The notes beneath the pieces were generated by a model, which was not told the origin of the DNA, did no database searches, and saw only the letters and a list, made by a program, of their open reading frames with translations. 46,185 nucleotides of DNA, taken from NCBI GenBank assembly GCA_946621745.1, contig CAMOOV010000002.1, positions 1 to 46,185 on the forward strand, in the 5' to 3' direction. This DNA comes from an uncultured Ruminococcus sp. Lineage in GTDB: Bacteria; Bacillota; Clostridia; Oscillospirales; Ruminococcaceae. Every line of letters begins with the position of its first letter. Position 1 is the stretch's first letter. Both the position numbers and the translations under genes were made by a program. Shown here in pieces: positions 17,109 to 27,248 of this stretch.

Positions 17109-18794
17109 ATGGCACTCAGTACCCTCATGCTGGCTGCGGTACAGGCACCGGTGATAGCGGTTCTGATCATTGTCGGACTGCTGATCGGTGCGGCTGCCGG
17201 CTTTGCGATCGGATCCTCGAGAGCAAGGCAGGATGTCAGTGCGCAGGTCGAAAAAGCAGAAGCACGCGGTGTGGCCAAGGGCATCGAGCAGCGCAAGCGC
17301 GATGCCGAAGCGCAGATCGGCAGTGCGGAGAAGGAGGCGGAACGCATCCGCAGCTCCGCCGAAAAGGAAGCCGAGGACCGCAAGCGCTCTGCATTGGTCG
17401 AGGCAAAGGACGAGATCTTCAAGCTGCGCAGCGATGCAGAAAAGGAGATCAAGGACCGCAGAGCCGATATGACCCGTCAGGAGCGCAGAATCCAGCAAAA
17501 GGAAGAAAATTTAGACAAGAAAACAGAGCATTACGAGCGCCGCGAGGAGCAGCTCCAGAACAAGCTGCATCAGGCGGACGAACGGCTCGCGGAAGCGGAG
17601 CAGATCAAGAAGGCAGGCACCGAGGAGATCGAACGCCTCAAGCGTTCCGAGATCGACCTGCTGGAGCGCATCTCCGAATTTTCCAAGGAGCAGGCAAAGG
17701 ATTACCTGCTTCAGCAGCTCGATCAGAGCCTTGTGCATGAGAAGGCTGTCAAGATCAGCGCCTATGAGCAGCAGATCAAAACATCCTGCGAGGACATCGC
17801 GAGAAGTCACATTTCCATGGCGATTGCCAAGTGTGCCGCGGAGCAGGTCTCCGAGGTCGCTGTTTCCGTCGTGCCGCTGCCCAATGACGAAATGAAGGGC
17901 AGGATCATCGGCCGCGAGGGAAGAAATATCCGCTCGATCGAATCCCTGACCGGCGTCGATCTCATCATCGACGATACACCGGAGGCGATCACGCTTTCCT
18001 GCTTTGATCCGGTTCGCCGCGAGGTCGCGAGACTGGCGCTCGAAAAGCTGATCGTGGACGGACGCATCCATCCGGCCAGCATCGAGGAAAAGGTCGATAA
18101 GGCGCGCAGAGAGGTCGAAAAGCGCATCAAGCAGGAGGGCGAAAGAGCTGTCCTGGAGACCAATGTTCACGGGCTGAATCCGGAGCTGATCCGTCTGCTC
18201 GGCAGACTGACATTCCGTACCAGCTACCGGCAGAATGTTCTCAATCACAGCATCGAGGTCGCAACGCTTTCCGGCATTCTGGCATCGGAGCTGGGCGTTG
18301 ATGCGAACATGGCAAGACGCGCAGGCCTGCTGCATGATATCGGCAAAGCACTGACCGCCGAGATTGAAGGCTCTCATGTCGCGATTGGTGTTGATGTCTG
18401 CCGCAAGTACAAGGAGCCGGCAGAGGTCATCCACGCAGTCGAGGCGCACCACAATGATGTGGAGCCGCGGACTGCAATCGCGTGCATCGTGCAGGCGGCC
18501 GACGCCATCTCCGCTGCGAGACCGGGCGCCCGCAGCGAGAATCTCGAAAGCTACATCAAGCGTCTCCAGAAGCTCGAGGAGATCTGTATGTCCTATGAGG
18601 GCGTGGAGAAGTGCTATGCGATGCAGGCGGGCAGAGAGGTCCGCATCATGGTCAAGCCGGAGGTCATCGACGATGAGCGCATGGTTCTTGCTGCACGCGA
18701 GATCGCACAGCGCATTGAAAATGACATGGAATATCCCGGTCAGATCAAGGTCAATCTCATTCGTGAGAGCCGCGCAGTCGATGTCGCAAAATAA
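17109..18794 (+). CDS. rny: ribonuclease Y
   Basis: N-terminal TM, long coiled coil ([22 protein letters not shown]), KH domain [36 protein letters not shown] domain [17 protein letters not shown]. Confidence 0.98.
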   Translation: MALSTLMLAAVQAPVIAVLIIVGLLIGAAAGFAIGSSRARQDVSAQVEKAEARGVAKGIEQRKRDAEAQIGSAEKEAERIRSSAEKEAEDRKRSALVEAKDEIFKLRSDAEKEIKDRRADMTRQERRIQQKEENLDKKTEHYERREEQLQNKLHQADERLAEAEQIKKAGTEEIERLKRSEIDLLERISEFSKEQAKDYLLQQLDQSLVHEKAVKISAYEQQIKTSCEDIARSHISMAIAKCAAEQVSEVAVSVVPLPNDEMKGRIIGREGRNIRSIESLTGVDLIIDDTPEAITLSCFDPVRREVARLALEKLIVDGRIHPASIEEKVDKARREVEKRIKQEGERAVLETNVHGLNPELIRLLGRLTFRTSYRQNVLNHSIEVATLSGILASELGVDANMARRAGLLHDIGKALTAEIEGSHVAIGVDVCRKYKEPAEVIHAVEAHHNDVEPRTAIACIVQAADAISAARPGARSENLESYIKRLQKLEEICMSYEGVEKCYAMQAGREVRIMVKPEVIDDERMVLAAREIAQRIENDMEYPGQIKVNLIRESRAVDVAK

Positions 18795-18860
18795 TCCGTA
18801 TGAAATCCGGTGCGCATGACTTTCCGAAGTCATGCGCATCGCTGTCAAGTGAGAAAAATT

Positions 18861-20558
18861 ATGGCTAAAACGATCTTCGGTACATCCGATAAATCAAACT
18901 TTATCCTTAATATGGATCTCGGCCGCTACCGCAATGCGGCCGCGAAGCTGATGCTGGCGCTCCTCTGGTGCGTCGGGCTCTCCGAGGGCATCAATCATCT
19001 GACGAACCGCGCAAATGCCGGCTTTGCGGATATGATCGACGGGGGCGGATTCGGCGCGGTGATCGCGCTGCTGTTCGTGGCGCTGCGCAGTACCGCGACG
19101 ATTTTCTCAGTCGTGGGTGTGTTTGCAATCATCGCAATGGTGATCGGCCTGATGCGGAAGCAGTTCTCGAAGAAAACGGCAGTGCCGTATCTGCTGCTGG
19201 CCGGATCACTCATCTGGGCGGCCATTTCGCTGTTCCATTCCTATGACCTGAAAATCTCGTTTTTCGGGCAGGACGGCCGCGATGAGGGCTGGCTCGCGCT
19301 GCTGATCTATGCGGCGGTCTTTTATCTCGGAACAATGCTGCGGGAGAAGCAGCAGCAGGAGAAATTTCTGCGCGGCGTGATGCTTTTCGGCATTGTGCAG
19401 TGCATCTGGGGCATTTTGCAGGCGCTCCCGCTGATCGACTACAAGGCGACCGATTTCGGCCTCAGCCCCTACCGGAATCTCGATCCGATGCTGCTGTGGA
19501 ATCTGCGTCTGCCGACCGGCATGACGGACAATCCTGTGACATATGCGATGATGCTCGGTATGCTCGGTGCCGTATCGGTTCCGGCCTCGCTGATCGCAAA
19601 GGAGAAGAAAACGATCGCATCTGCGATCATTTGCAGATGCCTCTGCATTGTCATGGCGATCAAGACGCAGACCCTGACCGGTCTGATTGCGGCGGGCGGC
19701 ATTTTCCTTTGCATGATCGTGATTGCGGTCATCAAGCGGAAGGAATCCGATTTTCGCGCATGGCTCATGCCGCTGCTGACGGTCATTGCCGTTGCGGTCG
19801 GCGGGCTGTGGGTATGGTTCACGCCGGCAATCAACCAGACATACCGGCGTCCGGACAGAGCTGTCATTAAGCAGGCCGAGGAGGGTATTGCATTTGCAGC
19901 GCGGGAGGACGATGTTGCGGACATCGTCCGGCCGAACGGCTTCACGATGACAAATGCAGACGGCAGGGAATTGCCGGCGCTCTATGACGGCGGCATTGTC
20001 TGGGATGACGGCTATTACCGGCTCGGCACGCAGGGACCGTATTCCGCGACTGCTGACAATGCAGTCGATGTTTACGATGCATTCGCCGTGCGGAAATACT
20101 GCCGCGAGCAGGGTGTCCGCGCACTGAAAATTGATCCGCTGCTCGGCGTCGGGCCGGACAATTTCTATTTCACGCAGCTGCGCGTTTCCTACGATGTCGG
20201 CGGCAATCCGAATACCGTTGACCGTCCGTATGACGATTATCTGTATATCGCGGCGACACGCGGTATTCCGTCGCTGATCCTGCATATTGTGCTGCTCGGC
20301 TGGTGTATCTTCCGTGCGTGGCAGCGCAGAAAGGACGGAAACGGCTGGATGCTGACAGCTGCGGTATCGGCGGTTCTGGTCTATGCGGCTGCGGCATTCA
20401 CGGGCATTTCCGTACTGACGGTCGCGCCGCTGTTCTGGATGCTGCTCGGTATGCTCGCGGCGGATCCGATCACGGAGACAGCGCCCGTACCGGCTGCTGC
20501 CGGCAAGCAGAATGAGAAAAAAGACAAAAAGAACGGGAAGGATCAGGCACAGGATTGA
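18861..20558 (+). CDS. O-antigen ligase/polymerase-like polytopic membrane protein
   Basis: Multiple TM segments; LLGVGPDNFYFTQLRVSYDVGGNPNTVDRPYDDYLYIAATRGIPSLILHIVLL typical of Wzy_C/RfaL family. Confidence 0.75.
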   Translation: MAKTIFGTSDKSNFILNMDLGRYRNAAAKLMLALLWCVGLSEGINHLTNRANAGFADMIDGGGFGAVIALLFVALRSTATIFSVVGVFAIIAMVIGLMRKQFSKKTAVPYLLLAGSLIWAAISLFHSYDLKISFFGQDGRDEGWLALLIYAAVFYLGTMLREKQQQEKFLRGVMLFGIVQCIWGILQALPLIDYKATDFGLSPYRNLDPMLLWNLRLPTGMTDNPVTYAMMLGMLGAVSVPASLIAKEKKTIASAIICRCLCIVMAIKTQTLTGLIAAGGIFLCMIVIAVIKRKESDFRAWLMPLLTVIAVAVGGLWVWFTPAINQTYRRPDRAVIKQAEEGIAFAAREDDVADIVRPNGFTMTNADGRELPALYDGGIVWDDGYYRLGTQGPYSATADNAVDVYDAFAVRKYCREQGVRALKIDPLLGVGPDNFYFTQLRVSYDVGGNPNTVDRPYDDYLYIAATRGIPSLILHIVLLGWCIFRAWQRRKDGNGWMLTAAVSAVLVYAAAAFTGISVLTVAPLFWMLLGMLAADPITETAPVPAAAGKQNEKKDKKNGKDQAQD

Positions 20559-20586
20559 TCCTTCGGAGATACGTTGTTTTCAGTCA

Positions 20587-20622
20587 GGCCGGACGGTGCA
20601 GCGCTGTACCGTCCGGCCTTTT
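20587..20622 (+). terminator. intrinsic terminator
   Basis: GGCCGGACGGT-gcagcgctgt-ACCGTCCGGCC TTTT. Confidence 0.85.
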
Positions 20623-20729
20623 GCTGTACGGGCGAAATCCCAAAAATAATATGAAAAATGCCGTTTTCCTCTTGAATTGACAGAAGGTTTATGGTATAAT
20701 AGAATAGGCCGATTATGGAGGTGAGCGGA

Positions 20730-21209
20730 TTGCGGATACTCGGAATTGATCCCGGATATGCGACGGTCGGATTCGGCATTGTCGATTATCAGGGCATGAA
20801 CTTCAAAACCGTCGAGTACGGCGCAATTCTCACACCGGCCGACATGGAATTCTCCGCACGGCTCGCGCAGATCTACACCGATACCGTGTATATTCTGGAG
20901 CGCTATACGCCGCAGGTGCTTTCCGTGGAAAAGCTCTATTTCAATACCAATAAAACCACCGGCATTATGGTCGCAGAGGCGCGGGGCGTGATCCTGCTGG
21001 CCTGTGCGCAGAAAAATGTCCCGATCTGCGAATATACGCCGCTCCAGGTGAAATCCGCGGTCGTCGGCTACGGCAAGGCGGAGAAGCGGCAGGTTATGGA
21101 TATGACGCGCAGGATTTTGCATCTCAGCGAAATCCCGAAGCCTGACGATGCCGCCGATGCGCTGGCACTGGCGATCTGTCACGGACACTGCGCCAAGCCG
21201 GATTACTGA
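20730..21209 (+). CDS. ruvC: Holliday junction endodeoxyribonuclease RuvC
   Basis: LRILGIDPGYATVGFGIVDYQG...VSVEKLYFNTNKTTGIMVAEARGV; probable TTG start at 20730 after GGAGGTG (ATG 20715 overlaps RBS). Confidence 0.96.
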   Translation: MRILGIDPGYATVGFGIVDYQGMNFKTVEYGAILTPADMEFSARLAQIYTDTVYILERYTPQVLSVEKLYFNTNKTTGIMVAEARGVILLACAQKNVPICEYTPLQVKSAVVGYGKAEKRQVMDMTRRILHLSEIPKPDDAADALALAICHGHCAKPDY

Positions 21210-21225
21210 ACAGGAGGACAGACTG

Positions 21226-21828
21226 TTGATAGATCATTTACGCGGCACGGTCTCCTACAAGGAGCCGGGACTTGTCGTGATCGACTGCGGGGGCGTGGGC
21301 TATGCCTGCCGCACCAGTGTGCAGACGGCCGCTGCCGTCGGCGCGGTCGATACCGAGACGACGCTGTTTACGCGCATGACCGTCCGCGAGGACGAGGTCG
21401 CGCTTTACGGCTTTGCGGCGCGCAGCGAGCGCAGCTGCTTCGATCAGCTGATCTCCGTTTCGGGCGTCGGGCCGAAGGCGGCGCTGGCGATCCTTTCCGA
21501 TTTTACGCCCGACCGCTTTGCGCTGAGCGTTGCGGCCGGAGACTATAAGCAATTCACCAAGACCAAGGGCATCGGCACGAAAACCGCACAGCGCATCGTG
21601 CTGGAGCTGAAAGACAAGGTCGCGAAATCCGTGGAGCGTGAGGGGCTTCCGGCTGCACCGGTGCAGATCAGCGGCGGCAATCTGGATGAGGCGATGAGCG
21701 CACTGCTCGTTCTGGGCTATTCGCAGGGCGAGGCGGCGGAAGCGCTTGCGTCACTCGATCCCGCGCTGCCCTCGTCGGAGCTGATCCGGTTGGCACTTTC
21801 AAAGCTCGGCAAGCGGATGCTCGGATAA
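21226..21828 (+). CDS. ruvA: Holliday junction branch migration protein RuvA
   Basis: (TTG)IDHLRGTVSYKEPGLVVIDCGGVGYACRTS...SVSGVGPKAALAILS...KTKGIGTKTAQRIVLELKDKV; RBS aggagg. Confidence 0.96.
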   Translation: MIDHLRGTVSYKEPGLVVIDCGGVGYACRTSVQTAAAVGAVDTETTLFTRMTVREDEVALYGFAARSERSCFDQLISVSGVGPKAALAILSDFTPDRFALSVAAGDYKQFTKTKGIGTKTAQRIVLELKDKVAKSVEREGLPAAPVQISGGNLDEAMSALLVLGYSQGEAAEALASLDPALPSSELIRLALSKLGKRMLG

Positions 21829-21899
21829 TCAGACTGACATTTGCGGCGGACAGCCGCATTGAAGCATACATAAGAACAGGTACAGGAGGAACTGATACA

Positions 21900-23075
21900 A
21901 TGCAGATGAAAAAGATTCTTTGCGGCATGATCGCCGCGATGTTGCTTGGCAGCCTTGCCGGATGCGCGAATGAAAACAGCAGCACCGGTGAAGCATCCGT
22001 TACAGAAATACTGAATGCAGAATCGTCCGAAGCGTCAACTACGGCTGCTGCGGATGAAAGCGAAGATGAAAGCAGTGCTGACAGCGATACCGAAAGCAGT
22101 ACCGACAGCAGCAAAGATGCATCGGAATCGGAACCCGCTGAAGAGGTTTCCGATGCGGACAGAAAAGCAGCGCAGGCGGTTCTGGAAACATTTCTGGATT
22201 CCGCGATGAAGGGCGACCGCGAGAAAATGCTCTCCGTTACAAATTTTGATGCGTATACTGAGGGCATGAAAAGGTTCCTTGAGGAAGATGATGCCGACGA
22301 CATGGAAGATCTCGTGGATGCGATCCTTGAGACATTCGGGCAGTATGATGGCTTCGAGATCCTTTCCTGCACGCGCGATGAGGACGAGAGAAAGGAATAC
22401 AACGAGTACATTCAGCGGAATATTACGGAGCTGGATGATGAGCTTGCGGAAATGGATACTTCCGATCCGGACTATGAGGAATCCAAGGCGTTTATCGAGT
22501 GGATCAAGACGGTGTTCGTGCCGTATGAGGATATGCTGGTCTTTACGGTCAGGACGACCGCAGGGGATGAGGCAGACGAGGATGAGATCAGCATCGCGAA
22601 GATCGGCGGAGAATGGATCATGGATGTCAATTTCATGGACACAATGGCCGGCTATGTGGAGGAGTCCGATGCGCTCATCGCTGCCTCGAGTGCCAAGAGC
22701 CTCTATCATGCCATTAATACGAGCCTTGTCGATATTGATGCCGAAAACGCGACAGAGAACAATGTCCTCAAGCTGCTGGAGGGCGAGTATCAGTTCAGCG
22801 GCGATGATTTCGAGGATGTGAAGCAGGTCGATGAGCCGAAAACGAAGGAAGAAGCGGTCGAGGCCCTGAAATATAAGATCACTGTTTATTTCTCGGATGT
22901 CACAGAGCTGCCGGAGATGAAGTTCGAGGTCAAGGACGGCTGCTGCACGGCGACAGCCGTCGGATTTGAGGGCGAGGACGATATCGTCTATGCAGGATAT
23001 CCGGCGGATAGCGACAGCGAAGAGGGATTTGCTTCGCTTGACGAAGCATTTGAAGCAGCAAAGAAGATAAACTGA
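21900..23075 (+). CDS. lipoprotein, paralogous to downstream dockerin protein
   Basis: MQMKKILCGMIAAMLLGSLAGCANENSS lipobox; S/E/D-rich linker; shared C-terminal region with 23102-24331. Confidence 0.85.
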   Translation: MQMKKILCGMIAAMLLGSLAGCANENSSTGEASVTEILNAESSEASTTAAADESEDESSADSDTESSTDSSKDASESEPAEEVSDADRKAAQAVLETFLDSAMKGDREKMLSVTNFDAYTEGMKRFLEEDDADDMEDLVDAILETFGQYDGFEILSCTRDEDERKEYNEYIQRNITELDDELAEMDTSDPDYEESKAFIEWIKTVFVPYEDMLVFTVRTTAGDEADEDEISIAKIGGEWIMDVNFMDTMAGYVEESDALIAASSAKSLYHAINTSLVDIDAENATENNVLKLLEGEYQFSGDDFEDVKQVDEPKTKEEAVEALKYKITVYFSDVTELPEMKFEVKDGCCTATAVGFEGEDDIVYAGYPADSDSEEGFASLDEAFEAAKKIN

Positions 23076-23101
23076 GATACAGCATAACCGGAGGATTCGG
23101 A

Positions 23102-24331
23102 ATGAAGCACAGATTTATCAGCGGGATCGCGGCAGCGGCCATGCTCTGCGGCATGATCCCGGTACAGAGCGTTCATGCGGCAGAACCGCTCCGCGGCGAT
23201 GCGGACGGCAGCGGTGAGATCGGCGCGAATGATGCGCAGATCACTTTGCAGGCGTATACGGAGCTTACGGCGGGCAACCCCGATCCGATGACCGATGCAC
23301 AGCGGACGGCTGCGGATGTGGACGAAAACGGAAAGATCGAGGCTGCGGATGCGCAGTTCATCCTGACCTATTATGTCAATAACTATGTCTCCGGCAAAGT
23401 GACGGACTGGGATTCGATCCTGCACCCGATGACCGAGGCGGAGCAGGCACGGGCGGCGGTTCAGCACTTTTTAGAAGCCTATCGGAACAAGAATGCGGCG
23501 GAGATACTGGAATGCTCAAATTACCGTGCGGCATCCCATCTGCTCTTTGCCGAGAAGGTACAGAGCGATGAGGAGCTGATCGCGGATTTTGAGAAAAACT
23601 ATGAGCCGATCGCTTCGTATGAGATCGGCGAGGGCATCCGCGATGATGCGCTGCTCGAAAAGCTCAATGCAAAAAACAAGGAGATGCGTGAGAGCGCCGC
23701 AGAAGCGCGTGCGGAACGGGATGATCCGAACGATCTTGCGCTGCTGGATCTGGTGGTCACGCTCTTTGAGCCGGTCGATGTGCTGTATGCATTCCCGGCG
23801 GCTCTGACAGCGGAAAACGGAGCGGCAGAGAGAAAGGGCACATATTACGCGCTTTGCCGCGGCGGAAAGTGGACTGTGGATATCGGCGTGACGGATCTTG
23901 TCTTCCGGATGGATACAAACCGGCAGAAAACGGTCAACGCCGCTGCGAGAACTGTCTCGAATGCGTTCAATTCCGCGCTGACGGATCTCGATGTCAGAGA
24001 TGCCCACACGGAGCTGCTCACCGGCGATCATATTTTCAGCGGCACCGATTTCGAGGGGCTTCAGAAGGTATCCTTCGATCAGAATTCCGACCGCGATACA
24101 CTGATTGCGGCGCTGAAATATCAGGTCTCGACATATATGAACGGGATCGCGGCGGTTGACGGAATCGCGGTGCATATTGAAAACGGCGTCTGCACCTGCA
24201 CTGCGATCTCGCGGACACTCGGCGGGAAGATGTGGTATGCGGGCTATTCGTCCGGCAAATATGTCGAGCGGGAGGAGCCGTTCACGGGCCTTGAGGAGAT
24301 CTTCGCCGCAGCAAAGGCGCTGTCGGCCTGA
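23102..24331 (+). CDS. secreted protein with N-terminal dockerin and C-terminal domain paralogous to preceding lipoprotein
   Basis: Signal peptide MKHRFISGIAAAAMLCGMIPVQSVHA; GDADGSGEIGANDAQITLQAY...ADVDENGKIEAADAQFILTYY; FSGTDFEGLQKV...ALKYQVSTYM aligns with FSGDDFEDVKQV...ALKYKITVYF. Confidence 0.85.
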   Translation: MKHRFISGIAAAAMLCGMIPVQSVHAAEPLRGDADGSGEIGANDAQITLQAYTELTAGNPDPMTDAQRTAADVDENGKIEAADAQFILTYYVNNYVSGKVTDWDSILHPMTEAEQARAAVQHFLEAYRNKNAAEILECSNYRAASHLLFAEKVQSDEELIADFEKNYEPIASYEIGEGIRDDALLEKLNAKNKEMRESAAEARAERDDPNDLALLDLVVTLFEPVDVLYAFPAALTAENGAAERKGTYYALCRGGKWTVDIGVTDLVFRMDTNRQKTVNAAARTVSNAFNSALTDLDVRDAHTELLTGDHIFSGTDFEGLQKVSFDQNSDRDTLIAALKYQVSTYMNGIAAVDGIAVHIENGVCTCTAISRTLGGKMWYAGYSSGKYVEREEPFTGLEEIFAAAKALSA

Positions 24332-24414
24332 ACGATGTGGGATTATAACAGAGAGAAAAGCAAATTATACATATAGAATATACAGATCATGCTTGAAAAG
24401 AGGAGGAAATGAAG

Positions 24415-25140
24415 ATGAATCTTGACGAATTACTGAAGGAAGCGATTACCAAACCGGAGAAGCGCTCGCTCTTTCTGCAAATGCTCATCAAGAGCGATGT
24501 CTATGTCATCTGCAAGCGTCCGGTGAAGCAGGACGAGGTCAACGGCGGCATTTCAATGGAGCTGGTCACAACGCAGAATCCGGACGGCGATATCTTTATC
24601 CCGTTCTTCACGAGCTACCGTTCTTTGCAGCAGTTTGCGAAGCGGTATGTCAACTGCTACAAGCTCAACTGCCTGCGCCTGTTTGACCTGATCCAGTCGG
24701 CGAATGCCGTTCTGAATCCGAATTCCTACGGTAAGGAGTTTTCCTCGCAGGAGATCAAGAGCATCCTCATGGTCGCCCGGAATCTCAATATTCCGGCAAT
24801 TTCCATGAAGGAGGAGGAGACGATCGAATACAGAGTGAGCCAGAAGAATCTGGATCATCTGCTCCGTCCGCTGACGCGCTATCTCGCACGACAGGCGAAT
24901 GTCGATGCCTGCTATCTGGTCGAGATGATCCGCGGCTGCGAGCGGCCGCAGACGCTTTTCGTCTTCGATATGAGCGGCAACACGCGCAAGCTGTTCTTCC
25001 CGCTTTCCAAGTATATGCAGAATTATACGAAATCCGGCGATTCGCTGGTGTTCATCAGTCTGGAGGAGCCTGCCGCGAAAAAGGCGGTCAAGGGCATTGA
25101 TCCGTTCTATGTCCGCAAGAAGCGCTTCTTCGAGCGCTGA
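24415..25140 (+). CDS. SseB-like family protein
   Basis: LDELLKEAITKPEKRSLFLQMLIKSDVYVICK...IFIPFFTSYRSLQQFAK, SseB N-terminal-like; gaggagg RBS. Confidence 0.65.
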   Translation: MNLDELLKEAITKPEKRSLFLQMLIKSDVYVICKRPVKQDEVNGGISMELVTTQNPDGDIFIPFFTSYRSLQQFAKRYVNCYKLNCLRLFDLIQSANAVLNPNSYGKEFSSQEIKSILMVARNLNIPAISMKEEETIEYRVSQKNLDHLLRPLTRYLARQANVDACYLVEMIRGCERPQTLFVFDMSGNTRKLFFPLSKYMQNYTKSGDSLVFISLEEPAAKKAVKGIDPFYVRKKRFFER

Positions 25141-25192
25141 CGATCAGCCAATCCTGACATTTTATCTGACCTATCCGAAAGGAGCCTGAACC

Positions 25193-26125
25193 ATGCCGCC
25201 CGGAAGCAAACCATCCAGCTCGCATTCTTCGCGTCCGTCAGCCCGTCGTGCGAGCAGCTCGCACCGTTCCTCGCATTCGTCACACCGTTCCTCCTATCAT
25301 CGCTCACACCGTTCCGGGTACGGCAGATCGTCAGGCGGCGGACTGATACTCGGTTCGCTGCTCAGGAGCCTGTTCTCGCAGCGGAGTGATGTGCAGAATC
25401 GCGGGACGGATGTCATCAATCAGCAGGCTGTGTATACGCCGCCCGCACCGGTAATATACGAATGCCCCTACTGCCGCGGAAAAGTGACGGCGCAGCCTTC
25501 ACCTGACGGTCGGAACCTGCTGACCTGTCCGAACTGCGGCGGAATTCTTGCGGAGAGCAACGCGATCGCGCAGCCGCAGACAGCCCAGAGCTTTTCACAG
25601 CCGCAGGGCAATATGGCCGCGCCGGATACGGGTTATTCTGCGGAGCAGCCGGCTGCCCGCAGAAAGCGGAGCTCGCCCCTCGTCAAAGTGTTGTTTCTTG
25701 TGTTCATGATCTGCATCATTGCCGCTGCGGTCAGGATCGCAAACAGCAGAATGTATGAGGCCACACATCGCATAAATCAGAACGATAATGCTTATAACGA
25801 TGTGAACAACGACTACAATGAGCCGGTCAGCAAAGAAAGCAAAGACGGCATCTATGTCAATGCGCTCGGCAGATCGGTTCCGTGGGATTCCGAAAACGAA
25901 TGGTATTACGACGAAGACACGGACTGTTACTTCTTCCAGAACACCGACATGGATCCGCCGGTCTGGCAGTACTGGTTCGAGGGCGTTTCCTCGAATTACG
26001 ACGGCGATTACGGCTGGATGGAGTGGGACTACGACGAAGAACGCTGGTATGTCCAGCAAAGCGAAAATTCATGGGTTCCGCTGCCGGAGAATGAATATAC
26101 GGATCATCTCTGGCATATGCACTGA
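25193..26125 (+). CDS. zinc-ribbon, single-TM protein with Ser/His/Arg-rich N-terminus and Trp/Tyr-rich C-terminus
   Basis: SSHRSSHSSHRSSYHRSHRSGYGRSSGGG; YECPYCRGKVTAQPSPDGRNLLTCPNCGGIL; TM VKVLFLVFMICIIAAAVRI; WYYDEDTDCYFFQNTDMDPPVWQYWFEG. Confidence 0.75.
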   Translation: MPPGSKPSSSHSSRPSARRASSSHRSSHSSHRSSYHRSHRSGYGRSSGGGLILGSLLRSLFSQRSDVQNRGTDVINQQAVYTPPAPVIYECPYCRGKVTAQPSPDGRNLLTCPNCGGILAESNAIAQPQTAQSFSQPQGNMAAPDTGYSAEQPAARRKRSSPLVKVLFLVFMICIIAAAVRIANSRMYEATHRINQNDNAYNDVNNDYNEPVSKESKDGIYVNALGRSVPWDSENEWYYDEDTDCYFFQNTDMDPPVWQYWFEGVSSNYDGDYGWMEWDYDEERWYVQQSENSWVPLPENEYTDHLWHMH

Positions 26126-26150
26126 ACCCGCGATCGGAGAATAATCATAC

Positions 26151-27233
26151 ATGATTCAAACAGGAAATCCGGTGTTTGAGGAGGACGAGGGACGCATTGC
26201 CAGTCCGGAGATCATTCCGGCAGACGGCGACGTGGAGGTCTCGCTCCGCCCGAAAACATTGAATGACTATATCGGGCAGGATACGGTCAAGCAGAATCTT
26301 GCGGTCTATATCGAGGCGGCGCGCCGCCGCAGTGAGCCGCTCGACCATGTTCTGCTCTACGGCCCGCCCGGTCTCGGAAAGACGACGCTTTCCGGCATCA
26401 TCGCACATGAAATGGGCGTCAATCTGCGGATCACCTCCGGCCCCGCGATCGAAAAGCCGGGCGATCTGGCCGCGCTGCTGACGAATCTCGGCCGCGGCGA
26501 TGTGCTGTTTGTGGATGAGATCCACCGGCTGTCAAGAGCTGTCGAGGAGATCCTCTATCCGGCGCTGGAGGACAGAGCGCTCGATATCATGATCGGCAAG
26601 GGGCCGTCTGCGCGGTCGATCCGCGTGGATCTCCAGCCCTTTACGCTGGTCGGCGCGACGACGAGAGCCGGACAGCTTTCCGCACCGCTGCGCGACCGCT
26701 TCGGCATCGTGCAGCGCTTAGAGCTGTATACGCCGGAGCAGCTCTGCGATATCATCCGCAGAAGCGCGATGCTGCTGGATATTCCCTGCGAGGCGGACGG
26801 CGCGATGGAGCTTGCAAAGCGTTCCCGCGGCACACCGCGTATCGCGAACCGCCTGCTGCGGCGCGTCCGCGACTTTGCGGATGTGCTGGGTACGGGCGTG
26901 ATCGACAAGGAGACCACGCGCAAGGCGCTGGAGCGTCTGGAGATCGACGAGCTTGGACTGGACAAGCTCGATCACCGGCTGCTCGATATGATGATCCGCG
27001 GCTACCGCGGCGGCCCGGTCGGACTGGAAACGCTTGCCTCCGCGATCGGCGAGGAGGCCGTGACGCTGGAGGATGTCTGCGAGCCGTATCTGATGCAGCT
27101 CGGTATGCTGGCGCGCACGCCGCGCGGCAGAGTTGCGACACAGCTTGCCTATGCGCACCTCGGCTATCCGTTCGGCGATGCCGCATCCGACGGCGGAAAG
27201 CAGTATTCGTTCTCGGATATGCCGGAGCCGTGA
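26151..27233 (+). CDS. ruvB: Holliday junction branch migration DNA helicase RuvB
   Basis: [20 protein letters not shown]...[22 protein letters not shown]...[19 protein letters not shown]. Confidence 0.98.
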   Translation: MIQTGNPVFEEDEGRIASPEIIPADGDVEVSLRPKTLNDYIGQDTVKQNLAVYIEAARRRSEPLDHVLLYGPPGLGKTTLSGIIAHEMGVNLRITSGPAIEKPGDLAALLTNLGRGDVLFVDEIHRLSRAVEEILYPALEDRALDIMIGKGPSARSIRVDLQPFTLVGATTRAGQLSAPLRDRFGIVQRLELYTPEQLCDIIRRSAMLLDIPCEADGAMELAKRSRGTPRIANRLLRRVRDFADVLGTGVIDKETTRKALERLEIDELGLDKLDHRLLDMMIRGYRGGPVGLETLASAIGEEAVTLEDVCEPYLMQLGMLARTPRGRVATQLAYAHLGYPFGDAASDGGKQYSFSDMPEP

Positions 27234-27248
27234 CACAGGAGAAAAACC

